A stretch of DNA of 64,000 bases from Saccharopolyspora soli (GTDB lineage Bacteria > Actinomycetota > Actinomycetes > Mycobacteriales > Pseudonocardiaceae). A program made the position numbers and the translations under genes. This document shows, in pieces, positions 1 through 8,472 of the stretch (the stretch's first letter is position 1; every line of letters begins with the position of its first letter). The notes below the pieces were generated by a model that did not search any database, was not told the DNA's origin, and saw only the letters and a program-made list of their open reading frames with translations. The stretch is taken from assembly GCF_022678645.1 (NCBI RefSeq), contig NZ_JALBWV010000030.1:35216-99215 (forward strand), read 5' to 3'.

Positions 1-400
1 CCAGCTGCCCGAGCGGCTGGTAGAAGCGCGGCGTCATGGCCTCGTCGGTGGGGACGTCGAAGCCTGCTGGCTTGGTGATGAAGACGATGTCGGTGGCCCT
101 GCGGTTGATGTCGACGGACAGCGCGTAGCGGCCGGAGTCGTCCGTCCGCACCGTTTTCGCGCCATCGGAGACGTTGACCCCGGCGACACCGGGCTCACCG
201 CTGTCTTGCTTGCCGTCGCGGTTCTTGTCCTGGTAGACGACCCCGGAAATGGTCGCCAGCGCCGGATCGAGAGCTGCCGCGACCCTGGGCACCAGGGGGT
301 TTATCAGCACGACGCCAGCCAGGCTGGCCATCGTGATCGTCAGGGCCCGGCGTACCGGCGGCGAAACCGGCCGTGCGCCAAGCCTGTTCGGCGAATCCAT
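1..400 (-). CDS. Secreted phosphoesterase paralog, N-terminal part only
   Basis: The frame opens with ATG at 400 (MDSPNRLGARPVSPP) and runs off the left edge, so only about the first 133 residues are visible. They contain a hydrophobic export segment after an Arg pair (VRRALTITMASLAG) and an SdrD_B/carboxypeptidase-regulatory-like beta domain (SGVVYQDKNRDGKQDSGEPG, residues about 52-71). The segment aligns almost residue for residue with the start of the complete protein at 545-3142, for example KPAGFDVPTDE against KPAGFAVPTDQ, so the two are tandem paralogs. The catalytic metallophosphoesterase domain would lie outside the window. It is the third gene of a leftward group after the HupE-like gene and the complete paralog, with a 144-bp gap to the latter. 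Paralogy is directly visible; the enzymatic role is inferred from the sister gene. Confidence 0.8.
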   Translation of the reverse strand, partial: MDSPNRLGARPVSPPVRRALTITMASLAGVVLINPLVPRVAAALDPALATISGVVYQDKNRDGKQDSGEPGVAGVNVSDGAKTVRTDDSGRYALSVDINRRATDIVFITKPAGFDVPTDEAMTPRFYQPLGQL

Positions 401-544
401 TCGTCGTGATCCCTTCTCGGCGAACCCGGAGGGGCCGCCAAAATGTCCACGATGGACATCGATGGATGGGACACCGCCGCCTGCTAGTGCGACGGAGCTG
501 GAAGCACCTGGCGGGACCTGTCCGCCAGGAGCGGAATCGGGCGC

Positions 545-3142
545 CTAGGCCCGGCCGGTGAAGGCGTAGAGGTTGCCGTCCCAAGCGCCCGCCAGAAGCG
601 CGTTGCCGGAGATCGCCGGGCCGGAGGCCACTCGGGTGCCGATCTCGTAGCTGAACCGCTGAGCGCCCGTCGTGCGGTCGAGCCCGTACAGGTGGCCGTC
701 GTTGGCGCCGACGTACACCGTGTTGCCGCTGACCGCAGGCGAGGAGGACACGCCACCGTGGTAGGGGCGTCCGGGCAGGCGGACGCTCCAGACCACTGTG
801 CCGGTGCTGACGTCCAACGCCGTCACGCGGCCGTCCGGAAAGCCCATGTACAGGGTGTTTCCGGCGACGGCCGGGGCTGCCGACGTGGAGTCGCCGAAGC
901 CCGAATCGGGGCTCTGGTAGGTCCACAACCGGGTGCCGGTCGTGGCGTCACGGGCGATCACGGCGTTGCCGTAGCCGATGAACACCCGCCCACCGGCCGC
1001 GGCGGGCGCGGCGTCCTGCGAGCCGCCGTCGGGGTTGGTGTCCGATGTCCACAGCCGCGCTCCGGTGGCCGCGTCGTAGGCGATGACCCGGTCGGTGAGC
1101 TGTTCGCCGACGTAGATCCGGCCGTCGGCGACGGCCGGGGTGCCGTCGCTCATCCGGTTGCCGGTCATCGGCGTTTCCCAGATCGCCGCACCGGTTTTCG
1201 GGTCCAGGGCGGTCAGCAGCCCGGTCGCGGCCTTGCCGTGTCGGGTCTGGTACGCCCAGTAGACCCGGCCGTCGGCGATCGACGGCGAGTAGTAGGAGAC
1301 CGACCGGCGCTCCAGCGGCGGGTCGGGGCGCTCGGCCTCCCGCTTCCACTTGAGCTGACCGGTGGCGGTGTCGAGTGCGTAGAGGGTGCCCCGCACGGAC
1401 GGGACGTACACCATGCCGTCGTGGACCGCTGGCGTGCCGTGCACCGAGGAGTCGGTCCCGAAGTGCCAAAGCGTGCGGCCGGTGCCCATTTCGACGGCGT
1501 CGATGCCGCTGTTGTCGATGCCGTTCTCGTCCCGGATGCCGATGTAGGCCACGCCGCCGACGACCACGGGCGAGCCGGTGGCGATCGTGCCGGGCGTGCG
1601 GTGGGTCCAAGCCAGCGCGAGGTCGGGTTTCAGCTCGTCCGCGGCGACACCGGTGTGCGCGGCGTTGCCGTGGAACTGGGCCCAGTCCGCACCGGGGCGC
1701 ACCGTCGGTGGTTCGGCATCGGTAACACGGAAGGTGGCCGACTTCGTCCACACCTCGTCGCGGTTGACGCTGGCCTCGACGTCGACGGTGTGGGTACCGA
1801 TCGAACGAGCCGCATCGGGGATCTTCGGGTCGAACCAGGTGAAATCGCCCGAGCGCCGCATTGGCTTCCACGCCGAACCGTCGATGCGGTACCGAACCTC
1901 CCGCACTTCGTCGGACGTGTGATACGCGCTGACCTGCACCTCGCGCAAACCCTTCGCGGAAACCTGGCCGTCCGGTGCCGGACTCGTGATGGTGAGCGCG
2001 TGTTGCACGCCGTACATCCGGAACGGGTTGTCGAAGCCCGCGCCGCGCATGTGCACGAAGCGGAAACCCTTGGGGCTGTGGTCGATGGTGTTGGCACCCG
2101 AGTTGGTCTGGATGTGCTTTGCACCCGGCAGCCAGTTCGGGTCGACGTCGTTGGAGTGCTCGTGGCCTACCAGGACCAGTTCGGCCCGGTACTGCTCGAA
2201 CAGCGCCTTGTACCGGTCGTAGGTCGATGAGGACCCGAACGGAACGTTCATCGGCTGGTGGGTGAGCACGACCAGGTGCTTGCCGACCGCGTTTTCCGCC
2301 AGATCTCGCGCCGCCCACGCGAACTGCTCGTCGAACGGTGCCGCGCCGTTGTTCTCCAGCACGATGAAGTGGCGGTCGCCGTGGTCGAACGAGTACCACT
2401 CGGGGCCGAGGTAACGCCGGTAGTTCTCGATCACCTCGGGATATGTCGTGCCGCCACCCCGGTAGTACTCGTGGTTCCCGACCGCTGGCCAGACCGGCAC
2501 CGTCGATCTGGCGGTGGCGGCGCGGTAGTAGTCGTACTCGGCGTCCGTGGCATTGTTGGTGAGATCGCCGCTGATCTGCACGAAGGCCAGCCCCTGCGAG
2601 GTGGAGTTGATCTCCGCGATCTGGTTGGCCAGGTCGGCGTTTACGTGCGGATCAGCCACGTTGGCGAAGGTGAAGTTGCCGCTGTGCGACTGCGGGTCGG
2701 GCAGCAACGCGAAGTCGGCGCGCGCCTGCGCGCCATCGGTCAGTTGTCCCAACTGGCGGTAGAACTGCGGAGTTCTGTACTGGTCGGTCGGGACCGCGAA
2801 CCCGGCGGGCTTGTTGATGAACACCAGGTCGCTGATCCGACGATCAGCGCCGATCTCGATGGTGTAGCGGCCTGCTTCGTCGGTCCTGGCGACCGAGGTG
2901 CCGTCGGACACGCTCACGTCGGCGATGCCCGGTTCGCCGCTGTCCTGCTCGCCGTTGTTGTTCTGGTCCTGGTAGACGACGCCCGCGACCGTCGCGGTGG
3001 ATGCGGCCAGCGCCTTGGCAACCGCCGGTACCAGGGGGTTGATCAGCACGACGCCGGTCAGACCGGCCATCGTGATCGTCAGGGCGCGGCGTGCGGACGG
3101 GGATACCCGCCACGCGCCGAGCCTGTTCGCCGATTCCATCAT
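545..3142 (-). CDS. Secreted calcineurin-like phosphoesterase with PQQ-type beta-propeller
   Basis: 865 residues from the first of two adjacent ATGs, preceded by AAAGGAAC; the paralog suggests the second ATG (3139) is equally possible. Order of parts: export signal with an Arg pair (SARRALTITMAG, about 15-26), SdrD_B-like beta domain (about 50-140), metallophosphoesterase with the canonical metal motifs DPH, GDLTNN, GNHEYY, THQP and GHEH (about 150-350), an Ig-like linker, then repeated PQQ/beta-propeller blades with recurring ALD..TG..LW signatures to the C terminus. The family hydrolyses phosphomono- or diesters with two metal ions; the substrate here is unknown. The propeller probably serves binding. 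It acts outside the membrane. It is likely co-transcribed after the HupE-like gene (59-bp gap) and before a truncated paralog, so secretion plus phosphate or metal handling is a reasonable but unproven theme. Confidence 0.85.
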   Translation of the reverse strand: MMESANRLGAWRVSPSARRALTITMAGLTGVVLINPLVPAVAKALAASTATVAGVVYQDQNNNGEQDSGEPGIADVSVSDGTSVARTDEAGRYTIEIGADRRISDLVFINKPAGFAVPTDQYRTPQFYRQLGQLTDGAQARADFALLPDPQSHSGNFTFANVADPHVNADLANQIAEINSTSQGLAFVQISGDLTNNATDAEYDYYRAATARSTVPVWPAVGNHEYYRGGGTTYPEVIENYRRYLGPEWYSFDHGDRHFIVLENNGAAPFDEQFAWAARDLAENAVGKHLVVLTHQPMNVPFGSSSTYDRYKALFEQYRAELVLVGHEHSNDVDPNWLPGAKHIQTNSGANTIDHSPKGFRFVHMRGAGFDNPFRMYGVQHALTITSPAPDGQVSAKGLREVQVSAYHTSDEVREVRYRIDGSAWKPMRRSGDFTWFDPKIPDAARSIGTHTVDVEASVNRDEVWTKSATFRVTDAEPPTVRPGADWAQFHGNAAHTGVAADELKPDLALAWTHRTPGTIATGSPVVVGGVAYIGIRDENGIDNSGIDAVEMGTGRTLWHFGTDSSVHGTPAVHDGMVYVPSVRGTLYALDTATGQLKWKREAERPDPPLERRSVSYYSPSIADGRVYWAYQTRHGKAATGLLTALDPKTGAAIWETPMTGNRMSDGTPAVADGRIYVGEQLTDRVIAYDAATGARLWTSDTNPDGGSQDAAPAAAGGRVFIGYGNAVIARDATTGTRLWTYQSPDSGFGDSTSAAPAVAGNTLYMGFPDGRVTALDVSTGTVVWSVRLPGRPYHGGVSSSPAVSGNTVYVGANDGHLYGLDRTTGAQRFSYEIGTRVASGPAISGNALLAGAWDGNLYAFTGRA

Positions 3143-3201
3143 CAGTGTTCCTTTCCCTCTTGCACGGGAAGGCACGTCCTCCCGAACGGGAGCTGCGGGC
3201 G

Positions 3202-4338
3202 TCACGCCAGGAAGCGTTGGAAGAACCAGACGAGCCCGAAGGCACCGGCCACGGCAGCTGCCGCGGTGTGCCAGTAGGCGGACCATTGGTACCGGCGGAT
3301 GAACAGCAGTACCGGGAAGAGCACCACGACGATCAGCAACTGGCCGAGCTCGATACCGACGTTGAAGCTCAGCAGCGCGCCGAGCAGTCGACCGCTGAGC
3401 CCGTCGGTGAAGCTGAGCGCGCTGGCGAAACCGAGTCCGTGCAGCAGGCCGAAACCGAAGACCACGAAGGTCCGGTGCCGCGATTCACCACCGATGATGT
3501 TCTCCACCGCGACGTACACGATGGACAGTGCGATCAACGGCTCGACGATCGCGGAAGGCACCGCGACCCAGCCGAGCGCACCGAGGCCGAGCGTTACGCT
3601 GTGCGCGACCGTGAACGCGGACGCCAGTCGCACCACGCTGCGCCAGTCGCGGGCACCGAGCAGCAGGGTGACGAGGAACAGGATGTGGTCGATTCCGGCG
3701 AGGATGTGTTCGCCGCCCATGACCGCGAAGCGGGCCACCGCAGAGAAGAAACCGGTCTTGCCCGCCTCGAATTCGTGGTGGGCGGTGTCGAAGACGAACG
3801 TTCCGGTGCTGCCGCCGAGTTGGTAATCGGCGACGTTGATCTGGTCGTCGACCACTGCATCGGTTTCGGAGAAGACGCCGTAGCGCACGGTGAACGCGCC
3901 GGAAGGCGAGCCGGGGCAGGAGTAGACGAGCGAGCTGTGCGCGTAGCGCAGCCCTTGGCGGTCCTCAACTCCGGTGCCAACCAGCTCAGCCTCGCACTGG
4001 ACCCCGTCCACCGACACCGTGACGCGCTCGGTCAGGTAGGACGCGAGCCGGTCGTGCTGGCGTTCGAGCAGCCGTTGCAGGCCCTCGGCTGCGTCCGGTG
4101 AACCGAGGCCCGCAGCGGCGGCCAGTAGGTCGTACTCCACGCTCAGCTCGTAACGCACCGTCGAGCCGTCCTGCCGGATCTGCGAAGTGCCTTCCGTGGA
4201 CCGCACGTGCGCGGAGGCGAACGACCCGAGCATGGCGAGCAGCGCCGCCGTGAGCACAGCGACGGTCGCCCCCCAGCGCGCCCACGTCGTTGCCGTTGCG
4301 GGCGAGATGCGCTGGTGCGCAAGTAGTTCCTCGGTCAC
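3202..4338 (-). CDS. HupE/UreJ-like membrane protein
   Basis: About 378 residues. An N-terminal membrane helix or signal (ATTWARWGATVAVLTAALLA) precedes an extracytoplasmic domain of about 170 residues, followed by six or so hydrophobic segments. The membrane part has conserved histidine signatures of the HupE/UreJ_2 family: HILAGIDHILFLVTLLLGAR, AFTVAHSVTL and LLHGLGFASAL. Relatives are linked with nickel or cobalt uptake in hydrogenase and urease loci, but the actinobacterial versions with a large outside domain are uncharacterised, and no hydrogenase or urease gene is nearby. The start is uncertain: GTG at 4338 is used; an in-frame TTG lies at 4347 and neither has a clear ribosome site. 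It is the first gene of a leftward group with the two secreted phosphoesterases. Confidence 0.75.
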   Translation of the reverse strand: MTEELLAHQRISPATATTWARWGATVAVLTAALLAMLGSFASAHVRSTEGTSQIRQDGSTVRYELSVEYDLLAAAAGLGSPDAAEGLQRLLERQHDRLASYLTERVTVSVDGVQCEAELVGTGVEDRQGLRYAHSSLVYSCPGSPSGAFTVRYGVFSETDAVVDDQINVADYQLGGSTGTFVFDTAHHEFEAGKTGFFSAVARFAVMGGEHILAGIDHILFLVTLLLGARDWRSVVRLASAFTVAHSVTLGLGALGWVAVPSAIVEPLIALSIVYVAVENIIGGESRHRTFVVFGFGLLHGLGFASALSFTDGLSGRLLGALLSFNVGIELGQLLIVVVLFPVLLFIRRYQWSAYWHTAAAAVAGAFGLVWFFQRFLA

Positions 4339-4485
4339 GGGCGGCAATGCTTGGCTCGCAGGGCAACCAGTGCGCAGATTTCCGGTTTTGCTGAGATGAA
4401 CAGTTCGCGCTGCTCACGGCTTTCGGCGCAAATGTCCGGTCAACTTCCGCGAAGTGCGTTGTTCCGCAACGACTTCCTGCGGGAT

Positions 4486-5595
4486 TCAGCCGGTTGGCAG
4501 CAAGGTGAAGTCGGCCCGGCCGGTGGTCGTGCCGTTGAGCTGGAGTTCTATCGCGTGCGCGCCGGGGTAGTAGCGCCGGGTGGTGATCTCGCGGAAGGAG
4601 TGTTCTCGGGATATTTGTCGCTTTTCGCCTGGGGCGAGCGTTGTGGTGGTCAGCTTGAAGGTCTTGCCGCGTTGGGAGCCGTTCGCCTTCATGTGGTGGA
4701 CGATGTAGTCGATCACGAGTGTTGCTGGCACGGCCGCGGTGTTGGTGATCGTCGCGGTGAAGGTGATGGTTCCGCCGAACGGGATCTGCGCCGCGCTGAG
4801 GTTCGGTCCGACGACGTCGATGTTCGTGGGGCGGGTGAAGCCCAGCAGTTCGAGCGCTCCGGAGTGGCCTTTCTTGACGAGCGTGCGGAGCCCGTTCTTG
4901 ACCAGGCGCGCGGTGTTGTCGTCCGGATCGGCCAGCCAGGCCGCCGCGGTCTCGACGACGAGTTCCGGCTGTTGCCTGCTCAGGTCGTTCAGGTGGTTGG
5001 CGACGGAGCGGCGGACGTACTCGCTCTCGTCGCGGTACAGGGCGTTGACGACGGGCAGCGTTGCCCTGGGGTTGGCCAGGATCGCGGGAACGCGTTTCGC
5101 CCAGGGCAGGAACGGGCGGGTGCCCTCGGATGCCAGTCGGCGGACGTGTTCGTCGGGCGAATCGGTCCAGGTTCGGACCGTGGCGAGGGCGCGGTCCAAA
5201 TCGCGGTCCAGCAGCGGGCGGATGGCGAACTCGGAGGTGAGGCGGGAGGTGAGCGCGGCGAGCACGTCCATGGCGTCGTCGAAGGCGTCGCTGCCGCCGT
5301 CGTCGATCGCCTTCGCCGCGATCGCGCTGGTGACCGGCCAGATCAGCCACCCGCTGAAGGGCAGTTCTCCGTGCTGCGCGGCGCGGATGGTGCGGGCGAA
5401 GGTCGCGTAGTCGCCGGGCAGGTCCCGCAGGAGCGCGTCTCGGAGGAGGTCGCTGCGTTCGCGCAGCGACCGGGTTGCCAGCTCGCCGACAGCGCTGTCG
5501 AGCGCGGTGAGCGGTGTGCCGGGCACGATCGCGGCGATCGCGTTGATCAGCGCCTTGGCGGCGTCGTCACCGATGAGTTCGTCGGCGAAAGGCAT
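4486..5595 (-). CDS. AlkC-like DNA alkylation repair glycosylase
   Basis: 369 residues from ATG 5595, chosen because AGGAG sits five bases upstream; a longer frame to 5622 lacks such a site. The first 250 or so residues are all-helical with HEAT-like repeats, including the blocks PDEHVRRLASEG and SEYVRRSVANHLNDLSR, typical of the AlkC/AlkD DNA glycosylase fold. The C-terminal 110 residues (from about PTNIDVVGPNLS) are beta-rich and Ig-like, the arrangement known for AlkC, whose Ig-like domain contributes to DNA binding. Family enzymes remove N3- and N7-alkylated bases without flipping them. No other repair gene is adjacent and the gene appears monocistronic. The family assignment is good; subfamily AlkC over AlkD rests on the Ig-like tail. 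Confidence 0.82.
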   Translation of the reverse strand: MPFADELIGDDAAKALINAIAAIVPGTPLTALDSAVGELATRSLRERSDLLRDALLRDLPGDYATFARTIRAAQHGELPFSGWLIWPVTSAIAAKAIDDGGSDAFDDAMDVLAALTSRLTSEFAIRPLLDRDLDRALATVRTWTDSPDEHVRRLASEGTRPFLPWAKRVPAILANPRATLPVVNALYRDESEYVRRSVANHLNDLSRQQPELVVETAAAWLADPDDNTARLVKNGLRTLVKKGHSGALELLGFTRPTNIDVVGPNLSAAQIPFGGTITFTATITNTAAVPATLVIDYIVHHMKANGSQRGKTFKLTTTTLAPGEKRQISREHSFREITTRRYYPGAHAIELQLNGTTTGRADFTLLPTG

Positions 5596-5751
5596 TGGTT
5601 CTCCTGGGCATTGCGTCGACATCCGGCTGGTGCCGCCCCAGTCTGACCGCCATGCCTGACAGATCCACGCTTACCTGTTGCTTTGTCGAACCGGTGCCAT
5701 TTTGAGCCATGATGGGTTGTGTTGGTGCCAATGTGATGCCATCATGGTGTC

Positions 5752-5847
5752 ATGAATCTCGCGTCGTATGTCGGCAGTCGCCGCCAGGAGCTCGCGGTGG
5801 CCGCCGAGGTTGGCGGTGAGGATGCTCGGGCGCTTGGACACACGTAA
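5752..5847 (+). pseudogene. Truncated HicB-like antitoxin remnant
   Basis: ATG 5752 opens MNLASYVGSRRQELAVAAEV and continues GGEDARALGHT before TAA at 5845. This matches, from memory, the N terminus of the small HicB-type antitoxin-like proteins common in actinomycetes, whose next residues would normally be AERLTAPL; here the frame diverges after ARAL and stops. Upstream (about 5727-5751) the repeated half-sites ATGTGATGCCATCATGGTGTCATG-like resemble the autoregulatory ATGATG/CATCAT operators of those genes. The break lies within a few bases of an interspersed repeat (5849-5910), so insertion or recombination at the repeat is the likely cause. The rest of the 5596-6023 gap holds nothing else I can support. 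Confidence 0.5.
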
Positions 5848-5848
5848 G

Positions 5849-5910
5849 TCGGGGATCCCGGAGTCGAGAATGCCTCCGAGGTTCCGCAACTCGCACCGCT
5901 ACGCAAACCA
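5849..5910 (-). repeat. Interspersed repeat R, copy 1
   Basis: Read on the minus strand this 62-base segment starts GGTTTGCGTAGCGGTGCG and ends with CTCCGGGATCCCCGAC. It matches 63914-63975 (plus strand) at roughly 84% identity over the same length, including an exact 20-base block around the GGGATCCC centre. Orientation is inverted between the two copies. No terminal repeats or transposase are visible. It directly follows the truncated antitoxin frame. Confidence 0.7.
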
Positions 5911-6023
5911 ACCAGCGCATTCCTAAAAACAACGGGATTTACCTGGCACGTCGGTGGATGTCGGCGTGGGGCTGGATCCTGCCCGGATTCGCGCTGGAAA
6001 TCCCATCGGAAAGGGGAAATTCG

Positions 6024-7217
6024 ATGAACGCTCACGTCGATCGCTGGGAGAGCCACCCGCAGCATTTCTGGCTGCGCGGGCAAAAGCCGGAACAGCCGGT
6101 GCGATTCGACGAAGAACTCGGCGTGTGGAACGTCTACGGTCACCAGGAGGCGGTCGAGATCCTCAGCGACCCGAAGACCTTCTCCTCCAACGTCGGGCGG
6201 TTGCTGCCGATCGAGATCGACGAGTCCTTCGTCGAAGGCGACCTGACCCAGCTCGACCCGCCGGACCACCGCAAGCTGCGCAGGCTGGTCAGCCACGCGT
6301 TCACCCCGAAGATCGTGGCCGACCTGGAACCCCGGATCGCCGACCTCACGTACGAACTGCTCGACGCGGTGGCCGACCGGGAACGGTTCGAACTGGTTTC
6401 GGACCTCGCCTACCCGCTGCCGGTGATCGTCATCGCCGATCTGCTGGGCGTGCCCAGCAGCGACCGCGAGCTGTTCCGGAAATGGGCGGAGGAACAGCTC
6501 AGCGGTGGCCGCCAGCTCTCGGTGGTCGAGCCGGACGAGCAGCAGTGGGGCGAGCTCGACGCCAAGCTGCAGAGCTTCCAGCAGATCGTCGACTACCTGC
6601 GCGAACACGCCGCCGAGCGCAGGCGGCGACCCCGGCAGGACCTGCTGACCCAGCTCGTGCAGGCCGAGGTCGACGGCGATCGGCTGACCGACAACGAGGT
6701 GGTCAACTTCGCCAACCTCCTGCTGGTCGCCGGGCACATCACCACCACCATGCTGCTGGGCAACACGGTGCTCTGCCTGGACGCCAACCCGGAGCAGGCG
6801 GCACGGGTGCGCGCGGATCGCGCGCTGCTGCCGAGTGCGATCGAGGAATCGCTGCGAATGCTGACTCCGTTCGCGCTCACCTACCGGGCCACGACCGCTG
6901 AAGCAGAGCTCGACGGTCACCGGGTGCCTGCGGACCAAATCCTTTCGGTGTGGCTGGGGGCGGCGAACCGGGACGGCCGCCAGTTCGCCGATCCGCACGT
7001 CTTCGACCCGACCCGCGACCCCAACCCGCACCTCGGATTCGGCCGCGGCATCCACTTCTGCCTGGGCGCGCCGCTGGCCCGGCTCGAAGGCCGCATCGCG
7101 TTGAACATCCTGCTGGACCGCTTTCCCCAGCTGCGCACCGATCCGGACAACGCGCCGACGTTCATGCCGGGCACCGACATGATCGGCGCCAGTTCGCTGC
7201 CGCTGCTCACCCGGTAA
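6024..7217 (+). CDS. Cytochrome P450
   Basis: 397 residues from ATG 6024, with AAGGGGAA upstream; an upstream in-frame ATG at 5958 lacks this. Bacterial class I P450 features are complete: I-helix oxygen-binding AGHITT (236-241), the K-helix ExxR as EESLR (274-278), and the haem loop FGRGIHFCLGAP with the proximal cysteine at about 346. The enzyme would be soluble and hydroxylate a small molecule with electrons from a ferredoxin, but no ferredoxin or reductase gene is in this window. The I-helix has His where many have Glu or Asp before the Thr pair (AGHITT), a variant frequent in the CYP107-like macrolide and peptide-tailoring enzymes. Followed 95 bases later by a YbjN-like gene of unclear connection. 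Substrate cannot be inferred. Confidence 0.93.
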   Translation: MNAHVDRWESHPQHFWLRGQKPEQPVRFDEELGVWNVYGHQEAVEILSDPKTFSSNVGRLLPIEIDESFVEGDLTQLDPPDHRKLRRLVSHAFTPKIVADLEPRIADLTYELLDAVADRERFELVSDLAYPLPVIVIADLLGVPSSDRELFRKWAEEQLSGGRQLSVVEPDEQQWGELDAKLQSFQQIVDYLREHAAERRRRPRQDLLTQLVQAEVDGDRLTDNEVVNFANLLLVAGHITTTMLLGNTVLCLDANPEQAARVRADRALLPSAIEESLRMLTPFALTYRATTAEAELDGHRVPADQILSVWLGAANRDGRQFADPHVFDPTRDPNPHLGFGRGIHFCLGAPLARLEGRIALNILLDRFPQLRTDPDNAPTFMPGTDMIGASSLPLLTR

Positions 7218-7312
7218 CTCCTCCGGTCGCTACCGCTGGAAATTCCGCTGGTGTCCTCCAGTGTCGTGGCAAGATCCGCGTTGGCCGGATTTGCCGATGG
7301 CTGGGAGGAATC

Positions 7313-7750
7313 GTGGCGGCGTGGGAAGACCTGCTCGCTTTTGTCCGGTCCGAGTACCGGCTCGTCGAGGACGGTGACGTCGAGGACGAGGAGATCGAGT
7401 ACCGGATCATCGAGGACAGCGATGACGAGGTCCGGATCCTCGTGGAGTACGACGACGACCGCAGCCAGATCGTCATCATCTACCACGAAAGGCTCGACGG
7501 TCGCGAAGACTGGGTGCAGGTCGTCTCGGTGTGCGGCCGCGTCGCCGACGTCGATCTGCGGCGGCTCCTGGAAGAGCTCGGACAGACCTCGGTGGTGTGC
7601 GGCGCGGTGATCATGGGGGAGCACGTCGTGCTCCGCCACTCGTTGCCGTTGCTGAACCTGGACATCAACGAGTTCACCGATCCGCTGAACTTCGTCGCCG
7701 AAACCGCGGACCACCTGGAAGAACTCTTCTCCCGCGAAGACGACTACTGA
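7313..7750 (+). CDS. YbjN/CesT-like small acidic protein
   Basis: 145 residues from GTG 7313, preceded by GGGAGGAATC; the longer open frame upstream overlaps the P450 and is rejected. It is strongly acidic near the N terminus (VEDGDVEDEEIEYRIIEDSD), then shows alternating beta strands and a helix (VQVVSVCGRV, LLEELGQTS, HVVLRHSLPLLNL) ending in FVAETADHLEELF. That pattern resembles the YbjN or type III secretion chaperone-like fold widespread in actinobacteria, often thought to bind peptides or other proteins. No function is established. A strong hairpin follows its stop at once (7755-7798), consistent with a transcript end. Confidence 0.6.
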   Translation: MAAWEDLLAFVRSEYRLVEDGDVEDEEIEYRIIEDSDDEVRILVEYDDDRSQIVIIYHERLDGREDWVQVVSVCGRVADVDLRRLLEELGQTSVVCGAVIMGEHVVLRHSLPLLNLDINEFTDPLNFVAETADHLEELFSREDDY

Positions 7751-7754
7751 GTGG

Positions 7755-7798
7755 TCGTGAGTGGTGGTGGCCGCTCCAGCAGCCACCACCACTCACGA
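7755..7798. terminator. Family B hairpin, copy 1
   Basis: A perfect 17-bp inverted repeat, TCGTGAGTGGTGGTGGC and its complement, encloses a 10-base loop five bases after the YbjN-like stop codon. It is likely a terminator or REP-like element. Related hairpins lie at 31410, 46236 and 58737. No U-tract follows, as is usual in actinobacteria. Confidence 0.75.
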
Positions 7799-7916
7799 GG
7801 CTCAGGCGACCGGAGTCGGGACCGGCTCGGTCGGAGCGCGAGGGCGATCAGTGCTACGGGCATGCCCGTAACTCCTCAAGCGGTAGATGCGCGAGTAGAT
7901 ACAAGGCGCTAGCAGT

Positions 7917-7975
7917 TAGTTGCAGGCGTCGGATAAATAGTTGCACGCGCTGGATACCTATGCAAGCTGCTATAG
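7917..7975 (+). promoter_or_regulatory. Probable operator/promoter of the MarR-PP2C pair
   Basis: Two direct repeats TAGTTGCAGGCG (7917-7928) and TAGTTGCACGCG (7938-7949) are spaced 21 bases apart, two helical turns. The second TTGCA (7941) is also mirrored by TGCAA at 7961. CTAT/ATAG ends frame 7958-7975, with TATAGT as a possible -10. TTGCA-type half-sites are common for MarR-family operators, so autoregulation by the MarR protein starting at 8013 is the natural reading. The repeats are seen; the regulator is inferred. Confidence 0.5.
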
Positions 7976-8012
7976 TTGAGAGCGGTACAGGTCACGTCAG
8001 GGGAGGTGCGCG

Positions 8013-8468
8013 GTGGGGATCGCTGACGACGCCGTCGAGATTCGGGCCCACGGCTGGCGCACGCTCGCGGCCCTGCACGGGACGCTCGACGTGGCACTGG
8101 AGAAGGCGCTGCAGGCGGAGCACGGGCTCTCGGTCGTCGAGTACACCGTCCTCGACGCGCTGAACAGGCAGGACGGCTGGCACATGCGGATGCAGCAGCT
8201 CAGCCGGGCTACCGCGCTCAGCGGCAGCGCGACGACGCGGCTGGTCAGCCGACTGGAAGATCGCGAGCTGCTGGTGCGAATCCTGTGCAAGGAGGATCGC
8301 CGCGGCATCTACACCGAGCTGACCGACGCGGGACGAGCCCTGCTGGAGAAGGCCCGCCCGACCCACGACGAAGCGCTGGAGAAGGCGTTGGCCGAGGCCG
8401 AGCGGCTCCCGGAGCTGGCGCCGCTGGTCGAGGCGCTGCACGAGCTGCCACCGCATCCTGGCGGTTGA
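8013..8468 (+). CDS. MarR-family transcriptional regulator
   Basis: 151 residues from GTG 8013 behind GGGGAGGTG. The architecture is the standard MarR winged helix: dimerisation helix (RAHGWRTLAALHGTLDVAL), recognition region LSRATALSGSATTRLVSRLEDRELL (about 65-90), the wing with the conserved D-R (CKEDRRGIYTELTDAGRALL), and a C-terminal helix. Such proteins repress their own promoter and release on binding a small phenolic or other ligand. The upstream region carries TAGTTGCA repeats. It is followed after four bases by a PP2C-type phosphatase, so the two are probably one transcript. Confidence 0.9.
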   Translation: MGIADDAVEIRAHGWRTLAALHGTLDVALEKALQAEHGLSVVEYTVLDALNRQDGWHMRMQQLSRATALSGSATTRLVSRLEDRELLVRILCKEDRRGIYTELTDAGRALLEKARPTHDEALEKALAEAERLPELAPLVEALHELPPHPGG

Positions 8469-8472
8469 CCGG

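Noticed and set aside
195..2399. Long open frames on both strands overlapping the secreted phosphoesterases
   Set aside because: They are shadow frames in high-GC DNA: Arg/Pro/Gly-rich translations without domains, overlapping a gene with clear motifs.
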